Of a stretch of 64,000 bases of DNA, positions 35,834 to 43,938 are shown in pieces. Within the stretch, counting starts at the first letter, position 1, and each line of letters opens with the position of its first letter. The notes below the pieces were generated by a model, which was not told the DNA's origin, did no database searches, and worked only from the letters and a program-made list of their open reading frames with translations. The translations under genes and the position numbers were made by a program. This DNA comes from Rathayibacter sp. VKM Ac-2754 (GTDB lineage Bacteria > Actinomycetota > Actinomycetes > Actinomycetales > Microbacteriaceae), in contig NZ_WUCC01000004.1 in NCBI RefSeq assembly GCF_009807095.1, positions 1-64,000 of the forward strand, in the 5' to 3' direction.

Positions 35834-36867
35834 GGTCACTCGCGTCACGGTCCCCTTCAGCGGAGGGGTGGAACTGTCCTCTGCAGTGGAGATCGCGCAG
35901 TCAGCCGGGGTAACTCCGGTGGCGTTCCGATTCGAGAGCGACCAGATCGTCGGGGAGTACTCCACGGTTGTGGGCGACCCGGTTGACGAATTCATCGTGG
36001 AGTTCTCCAATCGCTTCGGCACGGTTCCTCGGGTAGTTGGAGCCGTGATCGAGACCCCGACGCCGTCGGCACCTGAGCGACGCTCAGTGAGCGCGCCTTC
36101 CCCGATCGACACCAAGCTGCCAGACTTCGTGCCCCCGGCAGTCCCGGCCGACAAGGCCGCGACGCTCGTCTCGAGCGACGGTTCTGGCGCTCGAGCAGCG
36201 TCGGCGACGTCGGCTCAGGCGGTTGCTGCCGCGGCCGGGTGGAGGCCTGAACACGTCCGGGTGACGGTGCAACGATCTGGGAGCTCGTAGTACATCACCA
36301 ACAAGATCAATTGGGGCGGCGGTAACCCCCGAGCAATCCCCGGCCCCTGGGGCCTCGAAGTCGGCACGGATCTCTACAACAACGCAACCGGAACCCGCGG
36401 AAGCGTCATTCCCGGCCAGATCTGTGGACCCAACTTCCGCGATCAGTTCATCGCGAAAAACTACAGCTTCAAGTCCTGGACCACGTTCAATGGCCGCCAC
36501 CCATCCATACGCCGACTACAACGACCTTCTGGACTCGTGTGGTCGGAACTCGATGACTATCGGCTTCCAAGATCCGCAGAAGATGGTGGGCCTGGAACTC
36601 ACCACACAGATCGAGGCGAGACTAGGAGTCACCTCGTCCAGCAGACTCGGCGGAGGGCTTCAACTCGTGAACGGCTCAAGCTGCCCAAGCGACGGCTCTA
36701 TCGCATTGACTGACTGCATGGGAATCCCCAACACTACAGCGCCGGGGATTCCCAACTCACGACTTACCCTCAGCACTTCGAAGAACTGGGTCGCGAATCC
36801 GAATAAATGTTGGCAATCCTCCGGATACGGCGACATCAGCGCCGTAGCGACGACTTGCATCCCCTAA
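35715..36867 (+). pseudogene. Secreted protein of unknown function, broken by an amber codon and a frameshift
   Basis: The N-terminal piece starts at 35715 and has a good signal peptide (cleavage near PATAQ, residue 29). It runs to TAG at 36288-36290. Reading straight through that TAG in the same frame continues sensibly (YITNKINWGGGNPRAIPG, LEVGTDLYNNATGTRG, NFRDQFIAKNYSFKSW). Near 36495 the good sequence switches to the +1 frame (THPYADYNDLLDSCGRNS, then LALTDCMG-like SIALTDCMGIPNTTAP) and ends at TAA. Restored, it would be about 380 aa. The pattern is of a two-lesion pseudogene; sequencing error is possible for the frameshift. GC is lower than the window average. I cannot name the family. 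Confidence 0.7.
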
Positions 36868-36893
36868 CCGGCCAATAGACCATCGGCTATCGG

Positions 36894-36946
36894 ACACAGC
36901 GGGAAGGGCCGGCCCACTTGCGGTGCGTCGGCCCTTCCCGCTGTGT
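36894..36946. terminator. Bidirectional hairpin terminator
   Basis: Perfect 18-nt arms (ACACAGCGGGAAGGGCCG at 36894-36911 and its complement at 36929-36946) enclose a 17-nt loop. They sit between the broken secreted gene and the convergent zinc-ribbon gene. This position fits termination of both. Confidence 0.8.
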
Positions 36947-36961
36947 TCAGCGTCGCAAGGA

Positions 36962-37396
36962 TCACTCCGTCGGCCGGCCTGGGGCTGCATAGTCGGCAGG
37001 CCCATCATCGGTGCGGCGGGCGACGATTTCGGCTTCGGCTGGCTCGTCTTCAAGGAGTTCACCGAGCGAGAGCACCTTGAACGGCTTCTGCTGTGTGCTG
37101 TGCAAATCGTTGTCAATCGCTGCAGGCATTCGGGTGTCAGCGCGGTCGGATGCGGCGGCGCCGTCGCGGAGGATCAGAACCGTCGTCTCGCGTGCCTCGC
37201 ACCAAGTGTTATTGCAGTACACGTCGACGCGGCCCGTGTCTGCCTCGACATCCGACTCGGAGAGCTTCGCGGTCATCTGCCCGCAGAAGTAGCACTGGGC
37301 GTATCCCGGGCTGTTCGCCGCCGGCCCGACGAGAGCGCTGCGCACCCAAGGGGTCTCTCCAACCTGCCAGCCGTGGTGTGCGTTGGTAGTGCTCAT
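36962..37396 (-). CDS. Small zinc-finger-like hypothetical protein
   Basis: A 144-aa soluble protein. Residues 35-67 contain CYFCGQ, then about 20 residues later CNNTWC, a four-cysteine arrangement expected to bind zinc. An acidic middle and a disordered C-terminus follow. AAGGAGC precedes the ATG. No homologous family known to me; it could be a small regulator or a mobile-element accessory gene, since it sits at the right edge of the island. Confidence 0.6.
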   Translation of the reverse strand: MSTTNAHHGWQVGETPWVRSALVGPAANSPGYAQCYFCGQMTAKLSESDVEADTGRVDVYCNNTWCEARETTVLILRDGAAASDRADTRMPAAIDNDLHSTQQKPFKVLSLGELLEDEPAEAEIVARRTDDGPADYAAPGRPTE

Positions 37397-37709
37397 GCCT
37401 GCTCCTTCGCAGTAGAGGTGGTCTTCCGTCAGCAGTATGGCGGCACCGGGTGCGGACCCCTCGTGCTTCAGTCGTCATCAGCAGTAGGTCCCTCAGTTCG
37501 GGGGCCCCCGAAGTGACGCGCGTACGACGTGCGGTCCTCCCGCGAGCCCATCAGTGCTCGGAAACGGTCGTTTCCGGAGACAACCAGACGTCGCAGCGGG
37601 GTCCGAGCAGCACGGGTCGTCTCCGACGGATCGACTGCGCGCCCCGCTCGCCAGGAGCGATCCGCAACCCCCTACGGGCAGGGGGTGACGCCTCCGTAGG
37701 CTCGCCGGC
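37397..37709. other. Intergenic region without a recognised gene
   Basis: I see no convincing gene here. There is one exact palindrome, CGGAAACGGTCGTTTCCG (37559-37576), of unknown use. TAGGCT at 37697-37702 stands 7 nt before the next ATG and is a likely -10 of a leaderless gene. Confidence 0.5.
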
Positions 37710-38015
37710 ATGCTGCTCATCTTCGGGACCCGCTCGGTCGAGGACCTCCTGCGCGTCGTCGTCCTCGTCTGCGGCTTCTGCGGGGTGCGCGACGAGCAGC
37801 GCGTCCTGCGCAGCCGCACGCGCCTCGCCCTCTTCTTCGTGCCGCTCCTCACGATCTCGACCCGCTACCTCCTCGAGTGCGCGAACTGCGGGACCGTGTC
37901 GAGCCTGAGCAAGGAGGAGGCGGAGGGTGGCCTCGCCGAGCAGTCCGCCCCTCCGTCGCAGCCGGCGCGCCCGCAGGACGCCCGGCCGGACGACGGCCGA
38001 CCGCGCGACGCCTGA
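37710..38015 (+). CDS. Zinc-ribbon protein
   Basis: A 101-aa protein with two CxxC knuckles, CGFCGV (about residues 21-26) and CANCGT (about 57-62), separated by a hydrophobic stretch (LALFFVPLLTISTRYLLE). The last 30 residues are Pro/Asp-rich and disordered. This is a common small actinobacterial zinc-ribbon family without known function. The start is probably leaderless (TAGGCT, 7 nt, ATG). Confidence 0.7.
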   Translation: MLLIFGTRSVEDLLRVVVLVCGFCGVRDEQRVLRSRTRLALFFVPLLTISTRYLLECANCGTVSSLSKEEAEGGLAEQSAPPSQPARPQDARPDDGRPRDA

Positions 38016-38025
38016 ACGGCGACCA

Positions 38026-38370
38026 TCAGTGCTCGGCGCGCCCCGAGTCCTCGATCAGGCGCACCTTCACGTTGACGGCGAACGGGCCCGAGAGCTCGGC
38101 CTCGAGCATCCCGCGCATCAGCTCGCCGACCGTCCGGAGCGTGTCGGGTGCCGGCAGCGCCGCGAGCGCCGAGATGTGCGCGCTGACGGTCGTGAATCCG
38201 GCGGAGCGGTGGATGTCGACAAGCACGTCGGGCTGCCGCAGTTCGAGCTTCACGGCGATGGCCTCGGCCGCCGCCTCGAGGATCGGCTGCGCCGGGTAGA
38301 CCCCGGCCACTCCCTCGGTGTCGCGGATCGCGGCGGTCAGGCGCTGCGAGAGTTCGGTGTCGTCGGTCAC
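38026..38370 (-). CDS. Hypothetical protein of the sigma/Asp23 operon
   Basis: A 114-aa soluble protein, third in the operon; its ATG overlaps the stop of the Asp23 gene (ATGA). It has mixed alpha/beta composition (VNVKVRLIEDSG near the end, like the last strand of Asp23 domains) and may be a short Asp23-like relative, but the resemblance is weak. Co-translation with an Asp23 protein and a sigma factor supports a role in the same envelope stress response. Confidence 0.6.
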   Translation of the reverse strand: MTDDTELSQRLTAAIRDTEGVAGVYPAQPILEAAAEAIAVKLELRQPDVLVDIHRSAGFTTVSAHISALAALPAPDTLRTVGELMRGMLEAELSGPFAVNVKVRLIEDSGRAEH

Positions 38371-39092
38371 GGTCGGTCCTCCCTGCGGGGGTAGACATCG
38401 TCGACGGTGACGTCGATGGCGCCCACGACGAGCTCGGTGTGGCGCTCGAGGGCGTAGCGGATGCGCTCGCGCAGGCGGTCGGCGACCTCCGCGATCGCCA
38501 GCCCGAACTCGAGGGCGAAGGTCACGTCCACGCGGATGACCGCACCCGGAGTCGCCACGTCGCCGTCGAGCGTGCAGCGCCCCATGATCACGCCGCCCAT
38601 CGTGTCGCCGGCGCGGCGGATCATGCCGCGCACCGCCGCCTCCGTCAGCGCGAGACGGAGGGTGGGGTCGGGGTGGCGCACGGGAACGTCGCGGCCCGAG
38701 CGCACCTCGGTGCGGATCGCGTCGAGCAGCCCGGCGATCCAGACCTCGTCGCGGGCGGGCTCCCGCTCGGACTCGCGCCGCAGCGCCCGCGCCGACAGCT
38801 CGGTGAGCCGGGTGAGGTTGGCCAGGGCGAGGCGGCAGGCGGCCGAGTCCTCGATCGAGGGGTCGTAGGGCTGCCGTCCGCGGTCGAGGTAGTCGCTCAG
38901 CTCGTCGAGGGTGTGGCCGTCGAGGTCGTCGTCGGGCACGGAGTCGATCACGGAGTCACCGGGCAGAGAGTCGTCCAGCCCGCCGTCACCGGCCACGTCG
39001 TCCCGCGCGTCCTCGCGCGCCGAGTCGCCCACGGGCTCGCGCTCCCGGTGCACCGGGCCGCCCTCGGGCACAGCGTCGTCATCGAGTGTCAT
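38367..39092 (-). CDS. Asp23/Gls24-family envelope stress protein
   Basis: A 241-aa protein. The N-terminal 75 residues are strongly acidic and disordered. Then comes an ADSAACRLALANL-like helix region (about residues 78-135), followed by an Asp23-type core ending in LVVGAIDVTVDDVY (about 220-233). Two ATGs lie close together; the inner one overlaps the sigma stop (ATGA) and is 7 nt from GGAGG, so it is preferred over one two codons upstream. In Gram-positives Asp23 proteins are membrane-associated stress proteins held by AmaP. Here the gene sits directly after the ECF sigma gene, so it may act as its regulator or a target. Confidence 0.75.
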   Translation of the reverse strand: MTLDDDAVPEGGPVHREREPVGDSAREDARDDVAGDGGLDDSLPGDSVIDSVPDDDLDGHTLDELSDYLDRGRQPYDPSIEDSAACRLALANLTRLTELSARALRRESEREPARDEVWIAGLLDAIRTEVRSGRDVPVRHPDPTLRLALTEAAVRGMIRRAGDTMGGVIMGRCTLDGDVATPGAVIRVDVTFALEFGLAIAEVADRLRERIRYALERHTELVVGAIDVTVDDVYPRREDRP

Positions 39093-39649
39093 CGCCATGC
39101 CTCCAATTCGTGGAGCAGGAATCGCCGGGCCCGCGCGAGGAGTCCGCGGACCGTCGAGACGGGGATGTCGAGAGCGTCGGCGATCTCCTGGTAGCTGTAG
39201 CCGGCGGTCTCGCGGAGTAGCCAACAGCGTCGCTGATCGGCGGGCAATCGGTCCAGCGCCTCCCAGACGGCGTCCAGCTGGAGCCGGGCTTCGACGATCC
39301 GCTCGGGGGAGTACTCGGCGGGTGCCGGCGGGTCCCAGTCGTCGATGTCGTCGTGGCGGCGGCGGACGCGGATCCGGTCGATCGCCTTGTGCGACACGAT
39401 GCGCATCAGCCAGTTGCGGATGTTCGCCGGGCTGTCGAGGTCCGAGAGTCGTCGCCAGCCGGTGAGGAACGCCTCCTGCACGACGTCGTCCGACTCGGCC
39501 GACGAGCCCAGCAGCTTGGCCGCGTAGACGCGCATCAGCGAGCCGTGCCGGCGCGCGAGCAGTTCGAAGGCCTGCACGTCGCCGTCCACCGCGCGGGCGG
39601 CGAGGGTCGCGTCGGAGGCCCCGAGGAGGGGGTCGTCCTCGTCGTCGAT
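39089..39649 (-). CDS. ECF-type RNA polymerase sigma factor, apparent ATC start
   Basis: A 186-aa sigma-70 family ECF protein. Region 2 (AFELLARRHGSLMRVYAAKLLG, then DDVVQEAFLTGWRRL, about residues 27-75) and region 4 (LPADQRRCWLLRETAGYSYQEIADALDIPVSTVRGLLARARR, about 137-178) are complete. No ATG, GTG or TTG fits in frame near the domain start. A strong AGGAGG (39655-39660) lies 5 nt before an ATC codon, which I use as the start. A GTG 48 codons further upstream gives an arginine-rich tail without a ribosome-binding site. The stop overlaps the Asp23 gene. Confidence 0.75.
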   Translation of the reverse strand: MDDEDDPLLGASDATLAARAVDGDVQAFELLARRHGSLMRVYAAKLLGSSAESDDVVQEAFLTGWRRLSDLDSPANIRNWLMRIVSHKAIDRIRVRRRHDDIDDWDPPAPAEYSPERIVEARLQLDAVWEALDRLPADQRRCWLLRETAGYSYQEIADALDIPVSTVRGLLARARRFLLHELEAWR

Positions 39650-39833
39650 GGTCGCCTCCTCTCGCCTGCGGTCCGTCGATCCGCGTCGGCGGCGCCCCGA
39701 CGGCCACGTCCGCTCCGAATGCCTATCAGCCTGAGGAGACGACCACCGGAGTCGATGGCCGCCGGGCGAGAAAGTCGCCCCTTCGAGGCACACGCTGTCA
39801 CCCGAGTGAGGGTCGATTCGAAGGCGAATTCGT

Positions 39834-39862
39834 GACGAATCGCGCTCTGGACTCGTCTGATC
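39834..39862 (+). promoter_or_regulatory. Promoter-like element shared with the Asp23 operon leader
   Basis: GACGA, then 15 nt containing CTGGAC, then CGTCTGATC. The same elements with identical spacing occur at 45663-45691, before the large Asp23 operon. CGTCTGA resembles ECF -10 boxes (CGTC core). It points rightward, to the AraC gene, and lies on the upstream side of the sigma gene. The role is inferred. Confidence 0.4.
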
Positions 39863-39968
39863 TGTAACCGCCCTCTTCGAGGGCCAGCCGGCCCCGCACG
39901 AAAGGGCCTTGACACGAGAGAAGACCGGTCATGCACTCCTTCCTCCTCCGACGGCTCGAGCGGCTGTC

Positions 39969-40970
39969 ATGAGCGGGTCGACCTTCACGATGGGCAGCCC
40001 GTTCGCCTCCGCCGATGCGGTGCACGAGGGTGCCGAGCGACGCTTCGAGGCTTCCGGTGAGAACCCCGACCAGGCCTCCGCCGTCTACGCCGACGCCTAC
40101 GGCGGCGGCACCTTCCGCGTGGCCCCCGCGTCGCGCGACTTCTCGTTCCGCTACGCGTACCGAGGCAGCGAGCGCGTGACGCTCCGCACCTCCGACTGCG
40201 CGGGCGAGCTGATCGGCGAGGTCCCGCACCTGCGCGAGTACGTCGTCGGCTGGTTCCGCGCCGGCGGTGGAGTTCTGAACCTCCGCCCGTTCACCCGCAC
40301 CGAGGCCTCCTCGGCGCCGTTCCTCTTCCCCGCCGAGCGGCAGTTCGGGCTCGACTTCCGGCCGCACCGCCAGAACCTGATCCACTTCGCGCCGGGCTTC
40401 CTCGAGGACGTCGCGACCGAGTCGCACGCCGGACCCCGGCAGCCCGTGTCGTTCGACCACGAGGCCGACCCCGATCCGACCGTGCTCGCCCGGTGGCGGG
40501 CCGCGGTGTCGGAGGCGAGCGCCGCGCTCGCGACGGCCGCCATCGCGCCGCTCGTCCGCTTCACCGCCGAGCTCAACCTCGCCCGCGCGCTGCTGCTGCT
40601 CTTCTCGTGGCGGGCGTGGGACGTGCCCGCGGTGCTCCGCCGCCCGTCCGCGTCGCGGACCCGGGTCGCCCTCGACTTCCTCCAGCACCACGCCCACGAG
40701 CCGATCACCCCCGCCGACGCCGCGCGCGCCGCAGGCCTGCACACCCGCACCCTGCAGCAGGCGACGCAGCGCCACCTCGGAGTCTCGCCCTCGGTCTACC
40801 TGCGCGACATCCGGCTCGACCGCGCGCGCAACGACCTCGTCGCGGGCGACCCGTGCTCGACCACCGTCGCCGCCGTCGCGCGCGAGTGGGGCTTCGGCAA
40901 CCTCGGCCGCTTCGCCAGCTCGTACCAGGCGCGCTTCGCCGAGAAGCCGAGCCAGACTCTGCGCTCCTGA
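39969..40970 (+). CDS. AraC-family transcriptional regulator
   Basis: A 333-aa AraC/XylS protein. Residues about 20-200 form a poorly conserved sensor domain. The C-terminal DNA-binding domain is complete: ITPADAARAAGLHTRTLQQAT (first helix-turn-helix, about 238-258), YLRDIRLDRARNDL (linker) and TTVAAVAREWGFGNLGRFASSYQARF (second, about 300-325), ending in the usual KPSQTLR. A TTG 20 codons upstream is also open. The gene is divergent from the ECF sigma gene and has the shared promoter-like element about 110 bp upstream, which may place it in the stress regulon. Confidence 0.85.
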   Translation: MSGSTFTMGSPFASADAVHEGAERRFEASGENPDQASAVYADAYGGGTFRVAPASRDFSFRYAYRGSERVTLRTSDCAGELIGEVPHLREYVVGWFRAGGGVLNLRPFTRTEASSAPFLFPAERQFGLDFRPHRQNLIHFAPGFLEDVATESHAGPRQPVSFDHEADPDPTVLARWRAAVSEASAALATAAIAPLVRFTAELNLARALLLLFSWRAWDVPAVLRRPSASRTRVALDFLQHHAHEPITPADAARAAGLHTRTLQQATQRHLGVSPSVYLRDIRLDRARNDLVAGDPCSTTVAAVAREWGFGNLGRFASSYQARFAEKPSQTLRS

Positions 40971-41029
40971 CGGAGGCGCGGCGGCGGCCCGGCCGGGGCG
41001 AGCGGACGCCTGACGCTCGCAGGGAGGCG

Positions 41030-41133
41030 GGTCTCGATACGCCCCCTGCGGCGGCTACTCGACCAACGGGCTTCCTGCGCGTGACCCCACTTTTGCTGAT
41101 CGAGTAGCCCGCGCAGCGGGCGTATCGAGATCC
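41030..41133. repeat. Inverted intergenic repeat, plus partial third copy
   Basis: GTCTCGATACGCCC and a matching CTACTCGA (41031-41063) reappear inverted as TCGAGTAG and GGGCGTATCGAGA (41100-41130). Each arm is itself palindromic at CTGCG/CGCAG. A third copy, GGTCTCGATACGTCCCTGCG, begins at about 41182. This pattern (GGTCTCGATACGCCCGCTGC...GGGCTACTCGA) is a dispersed intergenic repeat in many high-GC actinobacteria. The rest of the 350-bp gap up to 41321 holds no gene I can support. Confidence 0.75.
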
Positions 41134-41321
41134 ACGTCCTTCAGAAGGCGCGATCTGCACCGCGATCTGCTGACGCCGGTGGGTCTCGATACGTCCCTGC
41201 GGGGCTGCGGGCCCGAGCAGCAGGGGGCGGCGGCGCCACGACGTGCTCGCCTTGGTGCTGTTCGCGCGTGCGACGTGACGGTCGCGGCGAGTGCGCGATC
41301 ACGTCGACGCGGGGTCGGGCG

Positions 41322-41933
41322 TCACTCCGGGCGGGGGAGGACGACGGCGACCTGACGCCGGAGGTGGTCGAGCACCTCCGGCAGGGCATCGTGCAGGTGC
41401 AGGGTCGCCGTGGTGGTCACGTGGAGGACCGAGCTGACCACGCGTGCCAGCGTCGCGGCGTCGACGGGCGAGCGGTCTCGGGAGAGGGCGCGGGTCACGC
41501 CGTCCTCGAGCCGCAGCGACAGCGCGAGCCCCTCGGCGCGGTGGGGCTCGGCGGGGTCGCCGAAGACCAGCTCGTGCAGGTAGGTGCGGCCGTTCTCGGG
41601 CTGCTCGCGGAGGCACGTGACCGCGGGTGTCAGCAGGGCCAGCACCTCGCCGAGCACGGTCGACCGGGCGCCGAGGTCGGCCGCGGCGGCCAGGCCCTCG
41701 TCGAGGGCGGTCTCGAACTTCTCGTTCTGCACCATGATCAGCAGCTCCGCCTTCGTCGCGGCGTAGAGGAACAGGGTGCCGATCGCGACGTCGGCCCGAT
41801 CGGCGATCTGCTGAGTGGTGACGCCGCCGACACCGTGCTCGGCGAACAGCGCCGTCGCCGCTGCGGTGATGCGGCGCCGCTTCTCCTCCTTGGCGCGCTC
41901 GCGTCGACCCGGTGGGCCCTGCTGTGTCGTCAT
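41322..41933 (-). CDS. TetR-family repressor (cassette A)
   Basis: A 203-aa TetR protein. The helix-turn-helix region is FAEHGVGGVTTQQIADRADVAIGTLFLYAATKAELL (about 31-66). It is nearly identical in pattern to the TetR of cassette B (44805-45410), so the two are paralogues. The inner ATG with AGGAGG 6 nt upstream is used instead of an earlier GTG. It is divergent from an alpha/beta-hydrolase gene across an 86-bp region containing two short inverted repeats, so it most likely controls that gene and itself. Confidence 0.87.
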   Translation of the reverse strand: MTTQQGPPGRRERAKEEKRRRITAAATALFAEHGVGGVTTQQIADRADVAIGTLFLYAATKAELLIMVQNEKFETALDEGLAAAADLGARSTVLGEVLALLTPAVTCLREQPENGRTYLHELVFGDPAEPHRAEGLALSLRLEDGVTRALSRDRSPVDAATLARVVSSVLHVTTTATLHLHDALPEVLDHLRRQVAVVLPRPE

Positions 41934-41943
41934 CGACGCCTCC

Positions 41944-41984
41944 TTGACAAAGTAACTGAGTCTGCTCATGATTGAGTCTACTCG
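41944..41984. promoter_or_regulatory. Divergent TetR promoter with two operators
   Basis: TTGACA (41944-41949), 17 bp, CATGAT (41967-41972) is a good promoter for the hydrolase. Two short inverted repeats, TGAGTCTGCTCA (41957-41968, between -35 and -10) and TGAGTCTACTCG (41973-41984), lie 16 bp apart. The first would be blocked by bound TetR. Confidence 0.55.
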
Positions 41985-42019
41985 GGTAAGCGACCCGGGA
42001 GCGAGCGGGAGAGGCACTC

Positions 42020-42877
42020 ATGGCGCCGAGATCGGATGACGCGAAGGCCGCCTCCGCCGTCGATGCACCGACGCGACGGGTGAGCGCCGCGGGGGCCGAG
42101 TTCGTCTACCGCGAGGTGGGCCGCGGCGACCTGCCGCCCCTCGTCGCGCTGACGCACCTCGGCGCGAACCTCGACGGCTGGGATCCGGAGGTCATCGATC
42201 CGCTCGCCGCCGAGCGTCGTGTGATCCTGCTCGGCTACCGCGGCGTCGGCGGCTCCACCGGGGTGGTGCGGCGGTCCTTCGACGAGGCGGCCGGCGATGC
42301 GATCGCCGTGCTGCGGGTGCTCGGTCTCGAGCGGGTCGACCTGTTCGGGCTGTCGATGGGAGGCATGGTCGCCCAGGCGATCCTCGAGCGCGCTCCGGAG
42401 CTGGTCGATCGGGTGATCCTCGCCGGCACCGGCCCCGAGAGCGGTGCCGGGCTCACGACGATGGCCGGAGTGATGCTGCGCTCGATCCTGCGCGGCGGGC
42501 TCACGGGGACGGACCCGACTTCGCTGCTCTTCTTCACGCGATCCGACCTGGGCAGGAGGTCGGCGAAGGAGTACGCCGCGAGGCTGCAGCGGCGTCGGGC
42601 GGGCCGCGACGCCTCCGTCGGGCTCGGCGTCTTCCGCCCGCAGCTGCAGGCCGTCGCGGAGTGGGGGAGGCGGCCGGTGCCGGCCGGCCCGTTCGCGGCC
42701 CCCGCGCTGATCCTGCACGGCGACAGCGACCGGATGGTCCCGCCCGCGAACGTCGACCCGCTGCGGGCCCGGTTCGCCGACGCGCAGGTCCGGGTCCTCC
42801 ACGACTCCGGCCACGGGGTCGTGTCCCAGAACCGGCGCGCGGTCACCGAGGCCGCGCGCGACTTCCTCCGCCGCTGA
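42020..42877 (+). CDS. Alpha/beta hydrolase (cassette A)
   Basis: A 285-aa hydrolase of the epoxide-hydrolase/haloperoxidase-like fold. The nucleophile elbow is GLSMGGM (Ser about 115), the acid is in LILHGDSDRMVP (about 233-244) and the histidine in DSGHGV (about 264). LTHLGANLDGWDPEVIDPLA near residues 41-60 matches the oxyanion region of its paralogue in cassette B. It is the target of the divergent TetR and may detoxify or degrade the inducing compound. It is followed by a quinone oxidoreductase gene after 32 bp. Confidence 0.85.
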   Translation: MAPRSDDAKAASAVDAPTRRVSAAGAEFVYREVGRGDLPPLVALTHLGANLDGWDPEVIDPLAAERRVILLGYRGVGGSTGVVRRSFDEAAGDAIAVLRVLGLERVDLFGLSMGGMVAQAILERAPELVDRVILAGTGPESGAGLTTMAGVMLRSILRGGLTGTDPTSLLFFTRSDLGRRSAKEYAARLQRRRAGRDASVGLGVFRPQLQAVAEWGRRPVPAGPFAAPALILHGDSDRMVPPANVDPLRARFADAQVRVLHDSGHGVVSQNRRAVTEAARDFLRR

Positions 42878-42909
42878 CCGCGGCACCCGAGACCACCAGG
42901 AGACGTCCC

Positions 42910-43938
42910 ATGCGAGCCTTCGTGTTCGACGAGTACAAGCAGCCCCTCCACGAGGCCGACGTGCCCGAGCCCACCGTGGGCCCGCGCGACGTGCTCGTGA
43001 AGGTCGAGGCCGCGGGCCTCAACCAGCTCGACGAGAAGATCCGCGCGGGCGAGTTCAGGCCGATCCTGCCCTACCGGACTCCGCTGACCCTCGGCCACGA
43101 CGTCGCCGGCACGGTCATCCGCACCGGCGCCGAGGTGCGCGGCGTGAAGCCGGGCGATCAGGTCTACGCCCGGCCCCGTGACTTCCGGATCGGCACGTTC
43201 GCCGAGCGCATCGCGATCGACGAGGCCGACGTGGCCCTCGCGCCGACGTCGATCAGCGCGGCGGAGGCGGCGTCCCTGCCCCTCGTGGCGCTGACCGCCT
43301 GGCAGGCGCTCGTGGTGAGGGGGAACGTCCGGCCGGGCCAGAAGGTCCTCATCCACGCCGGCTCCGGAGGAGTCGGCACGATCGCGATCCAGCTCGCGAA
43401 GCACCTCGGTGCGGTCGTCGCCACCACGGCGTCCGCGGCGAACGCCGACTTCGTCCGAGAGCTCGGTGCGGACATCGTGATCGACTACACGGCGCAGGAC
43501 TTCGAGGAGGAGCTCTCGGGCTACGACTTCGTGCTCGACTCGCTCGGCGGCGAGACCCTCGAGAAGTCGATGCGCGTCCTGAAGCGCGGCGGCACGGTCG
43601 TCGGCATCAACGGCGTCCCCGACCCGGCCTTCGCGGTGCAGGCAGGGCTGAACCCGGTGCTGCGCCTCGCGATCGCGGCGCTCAGCCGGAAGACCCGCGC
43701 CCGCGCGAAGAAGCTCGGTGTGAGCTACCGCTTCCTCTTCATGCAGGCCAGCGGATCGCAGCTGCGCGAGATCGCCGCTCTCGTCGACTCCGGAGTCCTC
43801 CGGGCCGTCGTCGGAGCGACGTTCCCCTTCCACGAGACACCGGAGGCGCTCGCCTCCCTCACGACGAGTCGCATCCGCGGCAGAGCCGTCGTCCTCGGTC
43901 TCCGACCGCCACCGATCCCCGAAGAAGGAATCAGCATC
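42910..43938 (+). CDS. Zinc-independent quinone oxidoreductase (MDR family), stop codon lost
   Basis: An MDR-family NADPH:quinone oxidoreductase-like protein, about 343 aa up to the next gene's ATG. The GroES-like part (1-120) has PLTLGHDVAGTVIRTG. The Rossmann motif HAGSGGVGTIAIQLAKHLGA lies near 146-165, followed by ATTASAANADFVRELGADIVIDY. No zinc ligands are seen. The family normally ends after RGRAVVLGL. The frame does not stop: CGA at 43903-43905 stands where TGA would fit, and reading continues through a region with a ribosome-binding-site look (GAAGAAGGAATC) straight into the hydrolase ATG. A fused read-through product is therefore possible. Confidence 0.8.

Noticed and set aside
36424-36867. 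An independent gene starting at ATG 36424
   Set aside because: Its first 25 residues are out of frame with the coherent secreted-protein reading; the remainder is the C-terminal part of the broken gene.
39650-39793. N-terminal extension of the ECF sigma factor from a GTG at 39793
   Set aside because: The added 48 residues are Arg/Ser-rich and unlike sigma factors, and no ribosome-binding site is present; the AGGAGG before ATC is better placed.
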